64,000 nt of DNA, from positions 13,788,501 through 13,852,500 of the forward strand of contig JAVHKY010000001.1 of assembly GCA_035079385.1 (NCBI GenBank), in the 5' to 3' direction. Shown one piece after another: positions 23,701-38,700 of this stretch. The notes below the pieces were generated by a model that made no database searches, was not told the origin of the DNA, and saw nothing but the letters and a program-made list of their open reading frames with translations. Each line of letters starts with the position of its first letter. Within the stretch, counting starts at the first letter, position 1. A program made the position numbers and the translations under genes. The stretch is from Aspidiotus rigidus (lineage: Eukaryota > Arthropoda > Insecta > Hemiptera > Diaspididae).

Positions 23701-26700
23701 CTCTTACGTTCATGGTGTTTTCAGTGCGTGAAATAAATCAGATGAGAGGCTCAGAAACCTTCCGAATTTCTCGAAAAATCTTCAACTCAGACCAAAAGTC
23801 ATTGTATAGATCTGAGGAAATTGGTATTAGATTACACCACGATATAAGAAAAAGGCTCTTGAAACAAGCCCATCTCCACTATAGACACGGTTGTCATCAG
23901 TTTTGTGATAGTTTCACATCGTGTCAAGAGATAGCGTTGTAAGGGTAGCGCCCAATTTTCATAGTTTTTCATAAAAACATGCCCATTTCTAAAAATTTGT
24001 TGAAAAGTCAGAAATCTAAGCAGAGAGTTGGAACTTGACCAAAAAATTTATTTTCATCAAGATTTTCAACATTCACCAAAAATTATCGTTCTAAGTAAGT
24101 TTCCCCATGCTATAGAAATTTCCAAGGGTACCAACGGTAATGTAACGTGACTGGTGGAGTGTGGCACTACCGAGCGCAAACATGGCTGTACACCTAGCGG
24201 AATTTAGTATGAACGATCACGATTCGGACGACCAGATTTTCGTGCGCTACTTTCTCATACTGTGAACTACACTCTCCTAATCAAACTCTTGACCCTTGAT
24301 ACATACATCGGAGTCTCCATCTATGGTCTTTCATTACACTCATGATCTTAAGTCATAAAATGGCTCGATACCACAACTTGATTACCGTCTCAATGGCAAT
24401 GTAGGGTCCAACCAGCAAGGAGACGTAAGGTGATAGTGAGAGGTTAATGAGGAACAGGTTCGAGAGGAGTAGATATGTACAGGCCAAGTTTGACTTTTGA
24501 TGAGCTCTGAATTGCTTGATAGCAAGTCCTGGTCTGAAGGAAGTGGAAGCCGCTTCATAAAAGCTTCTGAGAAATTCTAAAGGAGTGAGAATTAGAGTTT
24601 GGTATGCATCAAGTGGTTATGTTATGTGATGAGTGTTGAGTTGTAGAATGAGTTTTACCTGAGGACGGTTTTCGTATTTTAATGTGAGACGGTGCTTAAG
24701 GGAAAGAGCTTTCCAAGTTGATAGCTTTCCTGTATACTAATCCAAGAGCAAATCTGCTGCAAACACATCGAATGCACTTAGGAGAGATAGATACACAGGC
24801 TAATATTGATACACATTGGAGTTAAGACGGTCATATGGTATGATCGGGCTGTGCGTCGAATAAGCCATAGAATGAGTGAGGGATGAAGGTATGAAGGTAC
24901 AGTGGTAGTTCGCCTGTCTCGCGACATAGGTTGAGAACTCTTCGGAGACCAGGCGACGGAATTTATTATGAATGACGTTAAGAATGGCTAATGTACTTTT
25001 TAAAGTAGTAGGTTCTCACTTTAAGCTAAAATCGCTTCACTTCCTGATCAACATTCGACCAACATACGATGTCATTTTATGGACTTACACAGATTTTCAG
25101 AAAAATCATTATTCAGTGTACGGGGGCTACCGCGAAATCATTACTCTCTTTTCACTTACTCTCCCGTACTCTTCGGATATACGGCTTTAAAGCCGCATTC
25201 ATTGTATTCAAATAGATCACGTCTCTTACTCGTACAATCTAGGTAATTGTAACAGCAGAATTAAAGAGAAAAGAGTAAACAAAACCTCGACGTAATAATA
25301 AGTATCTCGCATACGTACGAGCAGGCTGCATTATCCTCTAACTTTTTCGCGTTACCAAACAATTCGTCTACGAGAGATGGCTAAAGAGTAGAGGAACCCT
25401 AGATAAAATTGCTTCGCGATGACGTGCAGGCGTCGTCGTCAGCACGCCGCCACCAACACCACCAACATCCAGGCAGTTGTCGTCGTTAAATACGCTGTAG
25501 TTTAACGTGTTGTATATGTTTAACCAAAAGAAAGAGAAAAACGAGAGAGAACGGATTACTGTGGAAATTAACAAGATGAATGGAGAGCTATCGTGAGAGA
25601 ATTCACATAAGATAATCGTCGCATTATTAGATCATCGAAGCTCCGCCACTGCTTCCAGTAGTACCTCTAGTTGGATTTCTCGCTCTTCGCATATGCATTA
25701 TATTCTACTGTTAAAACACTATCATTTTCTATCTTTCTTTCTATCGTCGTCGTAATTATCCTTAAATCCGATAATATGCTTTATGATTAGGTTTATACTG
25801 TTCGTATTAATGGACAAAAACATTTCCACGAGCGTCAATCGCGCGCGCCGCCTCCTATATTAAGTGTCAGCTCGATTAAAATGATACACCTAGAAGTACA
25901 TACTTCGGAATAAGTATACACGCGAGTAGGCTTACAGTAAACCAACCTCATTATATGAGCAAACTTTTCATGAAATATTAGTTGGTCGAAAATTTGTGAA
26001 GTGGCTGCGAGTAGGCGGCTGCAATGGTCATTCTGAAAACTTGTAGTCCCACTTTTTTCTCGTGATATTTCATCAGAAATATTAATACCTAAGAAAGTCA
26101 TCTTCCTGTCGGGAGGAGTATCGAAAAAAAGTGATAGACGTAAGCAACTCTTCCAACATTTTAGTCTCGAAAATATATTTGTTAATATTGTATTACATAA
26201 TGCGTATGTAGTTGATGCTTGCTTTCTCATTACTCGTGCAATGTGCTTCTGTTTCTTTTTGGTACACGCTCTTTGGTGCATGGGTACCTAGCAGTCTGAA
26301 TGCGCAGACTTCGATCCCGCGATCATTAACAATAGAACGAACGAACTCGCTACCACACAGTCTTAAGTAGATGACTTAAGCAGAGTATGAGCCAAAATAT
26401 AGCATAATGTGTATACGCACAGTATCTGAAAAACTAGGCCACTCTGACAGGCGTAGATTTATGATGCAAATTTTATGATTATAATAATATGTATGCACAC
26501 GCATAAAAATGATTCCGTAAAAAATCTATAATACGAACGTTTCTGCTCGCCGAGTAGAAATATAAACATACTTCCTCGCATCGAACGAGTGTGTACATTC
26601 CTCGATTTTACTCACCTTATTAACGGATGCGCTTATCACTCCGTCCAACAATGTCCATATATAGACCGCTCCTGAAACCGAAGAAACATTTCAAAAGAGT

Positions 26701-29700
26701 TAAATCAATATTTGTGACATTTTTCTCTGACGTAACATCGTAATTTGGAAACAATATTAAAATCAGGCTGAGCAAATCGGGCCTCGATTTGTTCTACACA
26801 TCGTCGCAACTTCGGTTGAGGTAGGAGGTGAAAAACTGAGACAGAATTTTAATTTATATGTAGGACGAGAGTGAATGTATAGATAGTGTCTACGCGTGCG
26901 AAGAAGATTTCAAACGTGTTTGGCAGCAAATATTCGAGACTCCGACAACAGGTGGGAACGCCTTAGATTTTTGGAACGAACTCTGCGACGGGAACTTATG
27001 CAAAAGAACAGAGCCTAATCCTCAATGATGCACGTACCTCTGCGCCGATCGATAAGTCGAGGTGAGACTTATATAAATGGAATATAAATGGGCTTTGAGC
27101 CGGTTCATTTCGAAATGCATAATTAAATGAAAAAAAAAAAAAACTGAAAGATTGAAATCCAAAACAAAAAAAAGTAGGACGACTGCACCCTGCAATCGAG
27201 TGTTTAATCTTGAGGTACATTTAAAGAGATCAACTGCAGAAATCAATCGCCTAATTACTTTTTCAAAATCACGTACACTATTCAAGAAAATATGAGTTAC
27301 AAACATTGATATCAAGTCTTTCATATAGCAGGAATTCGGAGGCTGGGAAATAATAACAACATGACTAAGTCATTTATAAGAGAAAACGGTGATTACATTC
27401 GTTCTCAAAGATTTGAAAAAAATGTACGATGACAATTTTTGAGAAAAATATCAAATTCCAACAATGGGTCCTCCAAATACTTATAGTTGTACATTTTGAT
27501 AATTTTTATTTTAGGAAATGTAAAGCTTCAGAATAACTTTTACGTTGAGAAGAGCTAAATTTTACGAGATTATTTTGTTTATATGAGAACGTACAATCCA
27601 TACACTAACGACCCTACAATTTGCATCGTCTGAGGTCAAACCACCCAGTTGAGACTCATTTATAGCAAGACTCTCCAAAAAAAAGTGATTGCCAATGATC
27701 GAACGTGAGAGAGGAGGGGTTGAGAATGAGGTGGGAGAATTATGAAAAACAAACTTCTACTCTCAACTCTTCTAGCCTTTTTCAATTCGGCTAAGAATCT
27801 ATTTCGGTCGGGCGAACGTCATCATTGGCAAAACAGAGTCTAAATGCTGAAATAGAGTGTTTGCCGATTAATCTTGTCGACTTAAGGTCGACGACCCCTA
27901 ATGGCTCATTATCACCCAAAAATTCTCGTCCGTATATCGTCTACTGAGTCCCAACTAATTTCGTCAAGAAATCGATAGTTAAAAAAGATAAAAATTTGAC
28001 CCAAATTTGAACACTAATTTTTTCTCAACAACGTTAATTTCAGGTTTCGACTTATGTTCTCAGAGCTCTGGTTGTCAACTACTTACCAACTGATGAAGAA
28101 ACAGGAAAGGATAACTGGAAATCGACAGCTGATTGACGTGAAAAATCAGTCAATATCGATCAACACAACATGTTGGACTACAGTTCGTTTTAAGTAAGAA
28201 TTGAGGTTTTGGACTCCAATTTAGACTCGATTTCAGTGGTGCGGTGACCCCTTTAAGTCTCTGAAGAAACCCCTCTAAAAATCAGATTCTTACCCCCAAA
28301 AAAATGTTCACAAGCAAAAAAAAAAAAAAGGGGGAAAAAGGCGCCCCCTAAAACGTTTTGAAGGTTCACCTTCAAGAACTCCCCCCCCCCTCCACCGCAC
28401 CACTGCTCGATTCTTCTCTATTAAGGCGCAGTTTGAGTATGATAGAGACCTTTCTGGATAAGCTAAAGTTTTCAGAGCACTCGGATGTCAACTACTCACC
28501 AACCTCAGGAGAGGTTGACTGTAAATCGACTACTGATCGATGTGACAAATCAGTCAACATCATATCAACAAATTTTTCCTCATATCGATTGGGTCGCTAA
28601 AATATCTTGAGGATCTGTTTTTTGGCTGGGGAGGGTGGGAAGGGGAAGTAATCCAACTACTGTCTACCTTAGTATTTACGTTCCTGTTATATTCAGACAT
28701 TCAAAGGGTTCAAGCTTTATTTGGTGGTGGTGTCCTCGACAATGGAGTGTCGTTGGTAACAAACTTTGAAGTTTTTTCGATTACATCAGAAGCTTCTTTT
28801 TGTGTCCTTATTGTAATCAGTCTTAGTAACTTGTTAGATTGAGTCGGCCAGAGTAGAATTATCTGTAGGAAAACCGGAGGCCATACTATTCACCACCTGT
28901 CGGTAATTCATTCCAACGACCTTTCGCCAGTAAGTTGTGGAAATCATAATTAAGAAGGTGCGTCGAATCGCACGCGCTTGCGTTTCCAACCTGTTCTCCT
29001 GTCGTCATCCTTTTCTCAATCTCCTTTTTCAGCCCTTCGTCATCTCACGCAGCTTCTTCCCTTCTCCGTGACGCGTGCACGATTGCCTGGCACTGCACGA
29101 CTCGTCCGAATTTAACCTGTTCTGTGAGACGGTTTTCAGAAAATTTTTCCTGCCTTGTGCGCCGTGTGATGCCAGCGAAAACTGACCTACCATAATAAAG
29201 AATTTGGACTCGGAAAAACTTATACTTTTTGGGGAACTTGAGAAATTTTGACTTTCCAGTTGTAGTGTATGATAGGAGGGGAACTCGGAAAAATCTTGAG
29301 CCATAATATATGATGGGAAAGGGACTTGGAAGAGGTCTGACTGTCGACCTGTGTATATGATAGATAGGGCACTTTGAAAAATTTCGAGTCTCGAGCCATA
29401 ACATATGATAGGAGGGGGGCTTGAGAAAATTTTGAGTCTCAAGCCTTAACCTACGATAGAAGATGGACTTGGAAAAATTTCGACTTTCGAGCCATAATAT
29501 ATGATAGGAAGAGAACTTGAAATAATTTCAACTCTCGAGCCATAATATATGATAGAAAAGGGACTTGAAAAAATTTTTACTTTCAAGCCATATACACCAT
29601 GATAGAAGGGACTCAGAAGAACTTAAAACTCTTTAAGATTTGAATTTGAATTCTGCGTTCCTCGTTTTTTATCCGACTTGACCTTTAATTTTTCTCCTTG

Positions 29701-32700
29701 TATCGTCCGAAATAAAACTCGCCACCGCAAGATTTTTATATTTTGTGGACCAAAGACCCCCTCAAATGTGATGAAGTATCTTGGCATCTGGTTTCACTCA
29801 AATCTGAACTTTAGGCTCCATTTTCCTGATGATAGCAGAAAAAGCGGACAGGGTAGTGACCTACCTAAGCCGCCCGATGATAAACCTACGAGGGCTACGA
29901 GATGCAAGAGAAGGATTAAGGTGAGCACCGTACTGTCCGTCCTCTCATGTAATGCCCCAGTATGTACCGTGTGTACAGAAAGAACGAGATGAAAAAGATC
30001 CAACGGAGAGTTGCGCTGAGCTATGCTGCTGCCTCGACGGAGGCTCTCCGCGTATTAGCAAGTTCGACGCCAATTGATCTACTTGCAGAGGAGAGAGCGG
30101 TGGTGTTCAAAGCAAAGAAGAGTGATTTCGCTTAGAATACTAAAGAGACCGTCATTTTTCCAAGCATAGCTAGAAATATTCGATTCTGGACACTTCTATA
30201 CTCAAAGCAACCTCACGTGCAAATTTTCCGACCAAATGTACAAACTGGAGTGGATTGTATCGCCATACCACCGTCGTTCTTCTATACTTTTCCCACAAAG
30301 TCTCGTTCATCATTTAATTCTTGAAACAATCAACGCATCTCCGACAAACATAAAGCGAATTGTTTTCTTTTCCTTCGCGTGTTTTCGCAAACGTAGGTAT
30401 ACATGTACACGATATCGATGTACAAAACTCCGATATGGACTATCATCACCGCGATATTTAAGAGTCTCTCCGCGAGAAAACGATCTAACGCGACGATGTT
30501 GAGTCTACATCAGCTACACCCATAAGCCTACATCGCAATTGGCATCTGATAAATATATCCGATAAAGCAAATCACCTTAATTAGGGCAGGTGTAGGTATG
30601 TCAGACAATGGAAACTGTAATTCGCGTTTTACAACTGTGTCCGTAAACCGATATTCGTCTCTACACGCATTTTACTTTCGTATTTTTCCATCCATGTAGC
30701 ACAAATAGAAAATCCGCAATCTTTTCGTTCCTCAACATGGAAGATCAAATCACGAATGGCCTACACTAATGTACTGCGCGTAAATCGACCGTTATAAGTT
30801 GTCGAAGATAAAGAGATGGCATCATTTTCTTCGATTTTCTGCTCGGACCCCAGACAATAGCGAGGTACGTTTGTTCGATGTTCCCTGGCGGGATTTTCCC
30901 AGGCGTAGCTTAATCCGGCGACAATGAAGAAGTCGAATTCTAATTTTATGTGCATACAGAGACGACAAACGACGACGAATATTTTATGGTATGTGCATTG
31001 ATTATACAAATAATATTGATCTAGTTAACTATGGTAGACATGCGTCAAGTATCATTTTTATTGGTAAGCGGACATAGGTACAATATAAATGTATTATGGA
31101 AATCGAAGTGAAGGGTACGGAGCAGCGGTGCAAATATGACGATGATACGTCCGGAGAAAAAAAGAACTGTCACGCGTAATTTACCCGATCGCGATCTTGG
31201 AAAACTATTGTGAAAAAATGTAATTAGGATGTTTATTTATTCGTCGATTTATGCCGAAAAATATTAAAAAACTTGATTTAGCGAAGAAATGAAAGTTTAT
31301 TGGACATCCAAGTCGTTAACCGATGACCAGTATCGTAAAATCGATTGAGTAATAATAAGAAGAACGGCCGGATTCTACGTAGAAAGCGTCTAATAATGAC
31401 TTCCAAAAAAAAAAAAAAGTGAGTACATTATTTATGACTTTCGCCCTACAGCCATAAATAACGCGCGAAATTCATAATTCGTGAATTTTCAATCTTCGAT
31501 AAGAAAGATGATCCACCAATAATTAGTCTGGAGGCCTTGCAACTTGAACTATTTTTTTATTTTTTTTTTCTCCGTTAATGGAAAGGTTGTTCGTGTTTTT
31601 CGCTCGTCCATCTTCTTCTCTTCGATCGAAATCTATAGCCTACTTGCCATGTTTTGATCGAACATTATTCATAATATTTTAGACAGGGTCGTTCTACGCT
31701 TCGCGAGACACGATTAGACGAGTGCTTTCATAGTCTGAGTGCTCCATAAATTGATAGGCCTTCGATGCGCTATATTTAAATGAGCTCGTCGGAGAATTAT
31801 GGAGATATATAGACTCGGTGAGCGGTCAATTATAGTTTTGTAATCGCACCTTCGAGCCGCCGATATGGTACGTATATAAAAAAAAATATACGAGAAAAAA
31901 AGATGAGACCGCTACTTCGCTGGATTACCAAAATCTTTTTTGTCTCTCGAGATCTGAAAAAGGTATTTCACTTTCAAGGGGATTCCTGCGGCTTTCAAGT
32001 GAGAACTTTCTAATAACTTGTATTACATTCTATTCGTTAATTTCCTTTCGGCATCATAGTGTATGATGCATTATTGCAAGCATAGTATTGAGAATTCCAC
32101 CCAGCTACCGTAGGAATGGAAAGTAGTCAAAATTGACCGGAAAAAATATACTTTTCGTGCAATATCCAGCCTGATGAAGTAGCTCCGCGAACGCATGTCA
32201 TTTGGGTGGAAGGGAAATAGAAGTTATTGCCAAAATTACACAAGCTGGTACTCTTTCTAGACATCAGTTTACAATCTCCAGCAGTAGGTCAAAGTATTCC
32301 ATTCTAAAATGAACTTCAATTTTTTTCATTTTGGAACTCGGGTAAATCCTTGTTCATTTGAGTACTTGGATACTCCGTACGCTGCCTTCAAGCTCATCTA
32401 CTTAGATCATAGTTGGCCAAACGTTTTCGTCCCAATCGATGACCTTTCACGTAGCCCCGAGGAATAGCAAGGCTAGAGTCAGGGGTGGATTTAAGGTCTT
32501 TAGTTTGGGCAATCGGAGAGCTGATGGAAGCGAAATTTTCATTTTAAAAAGAAAAAGTATAATTTTTTATTGTGCTGGGGGCTCGTCCTTGTAGGAGCCC
32601 AAGATCAATGTCCACCCTGCCCTCCTGAAACCGGTTCTGGCTAGAGGATGGGCCAACCCCTTAAAATACACGTTTCCTTTGGAAAGATTATCATCTTGCG

Positions 32701-35700
32701 GCGACGAAGAGAACTTAAACCGAATTAGTCAAGGGAGAAAAGTTCTAATAATCTGATGTGATCAAGTGGCATAGGGAGTTGCCGCTGAACAGAGAAACAG
32801 TAAGTAAGTTGAGGGTAAATCTGGAAGGATGAATTGATCACACAATCATAGGGACCTCTGTTCCCCAGTGTTTAAAGGTGGAGCAAAGGTTTAGGGGATT
32901 AAAGCGAATGATAGATGTAGAGTAAAGGTCTTCGAAACGTGAAGTTGGAGGCATAAAATACTTGGAGTGATTTGAACTGGAAGGGAGGTGAATTATTTTC
33001 ATCCTATTAAAAATATTTCAATCGTATCTAGCCCAAAAAATTTAGTTAGGTAGGTACACATATTTCAAGGTGCGTGAAATGTATCGTGCCCTCAACGTAC
33101 GATGATTTGAATCTTTTCTTTCCCCGAGAATGAAGTTGCTGTCAAATGACTTAATAATTTGATATCAGTCAAATAAATAATATAATATGATTCATTACAC
33201 CAGAAATGTCTTCGACGAAATTTGTTTCCGAATTCCGCTGGTCTTTTCCTGATTAAATTATTGCAACCCGAATACCAGCTTGTTACTAGGTATGTTTATT
33301 TTTCTCGTAACTCATTTTTGATTGCAGTAGAAGAAATTATCGATGCTTATATGACCACTCGAGAATGAAGCTTGTCTTAGCGGATACGGAATACAAGATT
33401 GATGAATATTCTTATGCGGGTGAAAAGTTTTCTTTTCCGTTTTATGTGTGAAGACTATAATACGGAACTGATTCAACTTGTTGACCCATTGCACTTTCCC
33501 TCTTTAACGGTAAAATTACGTACCGTATCTCATTTTAAAGTTTTAATGATAAATAAAACTTGCATTCCTCTTCCTATGATGCTCTATAGTATTGGATCGT
33601 GTATACACAAACAATGCCAGGGAGAATTCGGCTAATAACACGTAAGATTCAATTTTATGATCATGAACTTTATGTACCGTATATATTAGTAGAACGATTT
33701 TATATCTATTTCATGTGACATCCTACCAAGCGAATTGAACTCATAGTTTTCAAACTTTTAGATTGACATACAGATTACAGATGGTTATGGAGCGCAAATG
33801 TACGAGACTTCTATCTTTATTATTCCCAAATTCTGCTCTAGGAGTTATTATCTTTGGCTTCTTGTTATTTCAATCGACGGAGGTACTCTTCTTACTCGGC
33901 TTTTCGTAAAACGTAATAATGTGATATAAAGTCTCTCCTAATCTATTCTTAAAATTTAGTATAACTATTCGGGATCCTCTAGGGTAGTCTAGTCTGTCTG
34001 TCCAATTGTTTTCTCTCCTGACTATCACATGTTCTGTTTGGCTCAATAGAAAAATTGTACCCGAAATGTTTTCCGACGGCTGAACTCTAAAGATTCCTCG
34101 GACACCTGCAACAAAGACCTTCTCGATAGCAAATTAAAGCAATTCTAACGTCAGCAATAGAAGCGGTCGCAAATTGAAATTCATCATGTCGTTTATTGTT
34201 GACGAACTCATCCACAATGGCTAGTGATTTGTTTGCCACTTTACCAACGAAAGCAGTCAAACTTTTGCCGGCCCATTGTACCAGAACCTTTTATATCAGT
34301 CTCTACAAAATGATCCTGTATTGTCTGTCACATACCACCACGTATTTATGTGCTGATGCGCTATTCAATTTTGAAAAAAACCAAAGAAAAAGAACGGATT
34401 TGCAGAATTGACCCCCTAGTCGAGGTCTTTTCGTGTTCGCACAAGATAACCAGCCATCATTGTTTTCAAATATCCGCCAAAAATTGTGTACATCCAACAT
34501 AAAGCAGTGTTACTCCACGTCTCTACAACTCTAGTCTCTAGTGGATCATTTGGACGACAATCGCTAGATTTCCATAAAGATCTGCAGAGAGTGGTACTTC
34601 AAGGACCATCTTCGCCTTGTTAAGCGTGGTAAGAGAATACTGCTGAGCAACCTAAAGAGCCGTTAGAGAGAAGATCAGCAAAAGCGAACAAGCACAGGAA
34701 CGACTAGACTTGTAGATTTTTTGGTTACAAAAAATTTGAACGCGCTTTGTGGGAAGAAATCGCATTGATTATTACTAAGAACAAAGATCAAGAGCTCGAT
34801 TCGGATTGCTGACAATAGAAGAGTTGATACATATGCGCCAAGCTATGGCTGGAACAAGAGTATCTAACGACAAGGTCAAACAAGAGACCAAGAACAAGTT
34901 AACAACATCTACCACCTACATGTCAACCTGTACCTGCTGCAATTTGAAAGGGTGCTAAACTCTACAATAAGTTATTTCACCAGATAAAACTTTGGAATGA
35001 GTTGCATACCTGGTTATCGTCACTTGTAAACCAATTCAATGTAGAAAACTATATATGTTCATATATATGATGATGCATCGCCAGTGGTGTTGCCGAGTGC
35101 CACTACTAATGCAGCGTTCTTGGAATATTAAGCCATGAAGCCGACGTCACAAGGATGCAACAAAATAATAAAGGCGCTGGTACCCATGAACATGATATGC
35201 AACTGTACAACAAGCCATTTTGCCAAATATTTAATCGTTACTGCGAGAAAGAAAGAATCAGTATGATGGGAAGAGACTTGAGCGGTGTCATCACTAAAAA
35301 TCTCCCCAACATTATCCATAAAAAACTTACAACTTACACTCTTGACCACTCTCGATCGTAAAAAACTCAAAAGATGAATCCATTTTCATCCACCACCCAG
35401 AATCTTGTGCTCTCTGAAATCTTCACTGTCCTCACCCTCAAAAATCTAATTTTTGGTCTTGTCCACCATTTTCAAAAGCGAAAAGTGAGTGTCGTGCACA
35501 CAAAATATTGATCAGATCTACCGCCAAATTCATACTTTGGGGCTTACTTTGAAAAATTTGTCGTACACCAAGTGATTTCCAATCAAAAATGGTTCAAGTC
35601 CAACATTACACACATGAACATCCTTCAAACTTTTGGAATGTACATGAACTATTGAGAGAATTTCAAGAAGTATTTTCGACGCTGAGTACAATATCATTAG

Positions 35701-38700
35701 ACGTTTTTCGATATTACATCTCATTACTGCCTAATACTCATGTTAAATTCCCGCGCTTCATCGTGACAAGCAAGTGTACCTTCTCGCGCGTCAAAATTTT
35801 GTAGCTAGATAAGATACGTTACGCGTCGCAACAGTTTGCGGTGACTAGACATATGTATTGCACAATAATGAGAGGTAATATCAAAAAATAGCAAATGGCA
35901 TGGTACTCAGCGACGAAAATGCCTCTAGAAATACCTTTCATAGTTCATATTCATTCCAAAAGTTTGAAAGTTCATGTATGTCATCGGTAAAAACGGTCCA
36001 AGTACTTATCTCTTTGTATTGGATTTGGAAAAATCTAGGCTCTGGAGCCATAATATATTATGATAGAAGATGGACTTACTCGTAGAAAGGCTATTATTAT
36101 ATACGCCATAGAAGAGACTGAGGAAAACTTGAGAATCTTCAAAATTTGAATTTGAATTCCTAATACCGAAACCGATTCGATCCCGCAGAATAGGTCCCCT
36201 GCGTTCCTCCTTTAACTTCGTTTTTACTTTTATCTCATGTGCAATGAACATATCGCTAGTCTTATCTAAAGTAATACTAACTAAAGATGTACGAGTGTTA
36301 CATTGTTAAGCATTACCTCAGCTTTAAAGAAATTGAGGATAAGAGCCAGATTTTCGGAGTTAGGACAGTCGACATATAACCAACGAACGAATATCGTTTG
36401 GGAGCAAAGACCCAAGATTACGATCGAAACGTGGTGCGATAATTCGATCCGGAAATCTGCTCAGACAATGCAAGCATGTGACCACGGAGGGATTAAGCAT
36501 ATTGTAGACAATAATTGGTCGAAGTTTTAGAATATTTGAAAGCCAATTCACGAATAACGTGCGCGAATATACTGTGTACGATATTGGATAAATAAAATAT
36601 ATAAGAATATAACGTTCGCTCCCAATGGGCTCTTGTACAGAAAATTTAAAAATTACACTCAATAAGTGGTATTATATTGTAATGCGGGAGTGAATTTATT
36701 AGTCATGCTTGTCGTGGTGCAGAATTCACTTATTCCGCTAAGCATTAGTTATTTGTATTCGTCTACGAGTAAATTATAAAGCGAGGGAGGTGGTGATGAG
36801 GGAGAGGCACTTTCATCTTCAGCCACGAACTAGTTAACGACTCTCGCCTGATATAGCCTGTGCAAAGTTTTACTCTGGCAGACGAATATGTATTTACTAA
36901 ATTGAAGAGTATAAGTTTACCCACGTCAATAAAATATTATTTATTATTCGTAAACGCATGTAAGTACGAGAATACCACTACATTATTTGTGTATTCGATA
37001 CAGTCTCAAATAAATTACGTATATGTAATATGTATACTCGTAGGTACGTTATAGAACCGGCTGCCTCTGAACGAGCTATAAAATATTATGTTTATCGAAT
37101 TACCGCGATGACAATAGTCTATGACGATCGATAAAGTGGTGGTGAAAGTCCTTCGCGATATGGGCGACAAGACGCAAGATACCTAAAATAAGGCTAATTT
37201 TTCAATAAATCAACCATCGTAATATTTGTTGACAACGATTGAAATTACATAACAGTGAGGATGACGAGGATCCCATCTTCTTCTTCATCACAATAAATAT
37301 GCATACCTACCTACTTAGTTCCTGGTCTGATATGGGAGGGTAAATTACCTCACGGTGTCACGTAAACAGTACGATCGAAATTTTGATTTACGAGCAAAAA
37401 TTTCGTGGCTCCACTTATGACTGTACATTAGAGATATTATGCCTTAATAAGTGATTACTTACTTTTACATCGTTCATCGACGATATATCTTCCGATAAAA
37501 ATGTGAGATATTATCTCGACGAGACGTGTGTGCATAGCTGTACCAGTGACGAACGTGGGTATTATAGGGTCAGCGAATACAAGAAAACGAGGAATCTGTC
37601 CAGTCTGGACATAACCTGCGGTGTACACCAGGGTTAATAGGTTTTTAAAAAACACGAGAATTTGCGAAAGGTATACGATTGCCTATACGGTATGTGTATG
37701 AGTACGTGAAAAATCAGCAATTACCGATTACGTGACGTGCGCTACGGTTGAACTTTACAATCGAACTTGAACGAAGTGGACGGGTGAAAGTTGGAAACCA
37801 GGAATTTTGTATTTTCTATTACTTCTGTAATCAATGTGGGCAGGACGGATGACAGAAATGAAATGCTGCGTGTAAACGTAATGTACACGAAATAATATTG
37901 TATCTTATTCCAATGATGTGATTCCGAACTAGTTGGTTCAGGAAGTAAATTTTGACCTATATTCACTGTTCCTCGTTAATGAAATTGAGTCAGCGAAGAA
38001 ATTTCAGTTTTGTAACTTTTTCTTCAATTGTGAGAAAAGTTTCCAATCGAATTGCGACTAGGTGTTTGAAAGTATTTTTTTGAATCAAGTTCATCAAAAA
38101 ATAAATATAACCTGTTTCATATGGCTAAGAATAAAAAACCCTAATGAGTGACGACAGAATCGTGGTATAATCTGAGTGACACGATAAAAAGTCCTGATTC
38201 ATGACGTTTCTCTTACGACCTTGATGAAGTCTTCAAAAGTTTTTCGTCTTGCCTCGTGTAGGGCTGACATTGAATGCAGGACGGGCAAGCGTAGACTGGG
38301 CTCGGTAGCCTGAGTGCGGGAGTAAACCGCAATCAAAAAACAAGTCATAAAATCTATATCTATGATTTTTTATGAGCATTAAACTACTCTGCGGGCAATT
38401 TGCTCGACATTAAAGCTAGTGAATTTTAAATTTAGGATACCAACGGCGTGAGTTTTAAAGTCAACGCGGGTTGAAGAAGGGGGAAGATAAAGGACTATAT
38501 GGATACAATAAAGTGGTAACATGGAGGTATTGAAGTGTACAAGAGAGATTGAAAGAAACGTTTTCCTCATGAGCACGAGTCGACATTATATTATCAAAAG
38601 TTGTTTGAAAGATATTTTTGAGAGTCCGGGAGCAGGACGAGTAGAGGATCGAAGTAGGGCCCGGTAAACATGTGATCAGCCTTTAGATTTTCTTCCTGAC

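Noticed and set aside
25835..26281. Minus-strand ORF of 148 codons
   Set aside because: It lies wholly inside the 4.7-kb CPAP1 intron, shows no domain, and its length is within chance for this much AT-rich sequence.
29029..29442. Minus-strand ORFs with repeated SYHI-like words
   Set aside because: The repetition comes from the 48-bp minisatellite unit; no start, no splice support.
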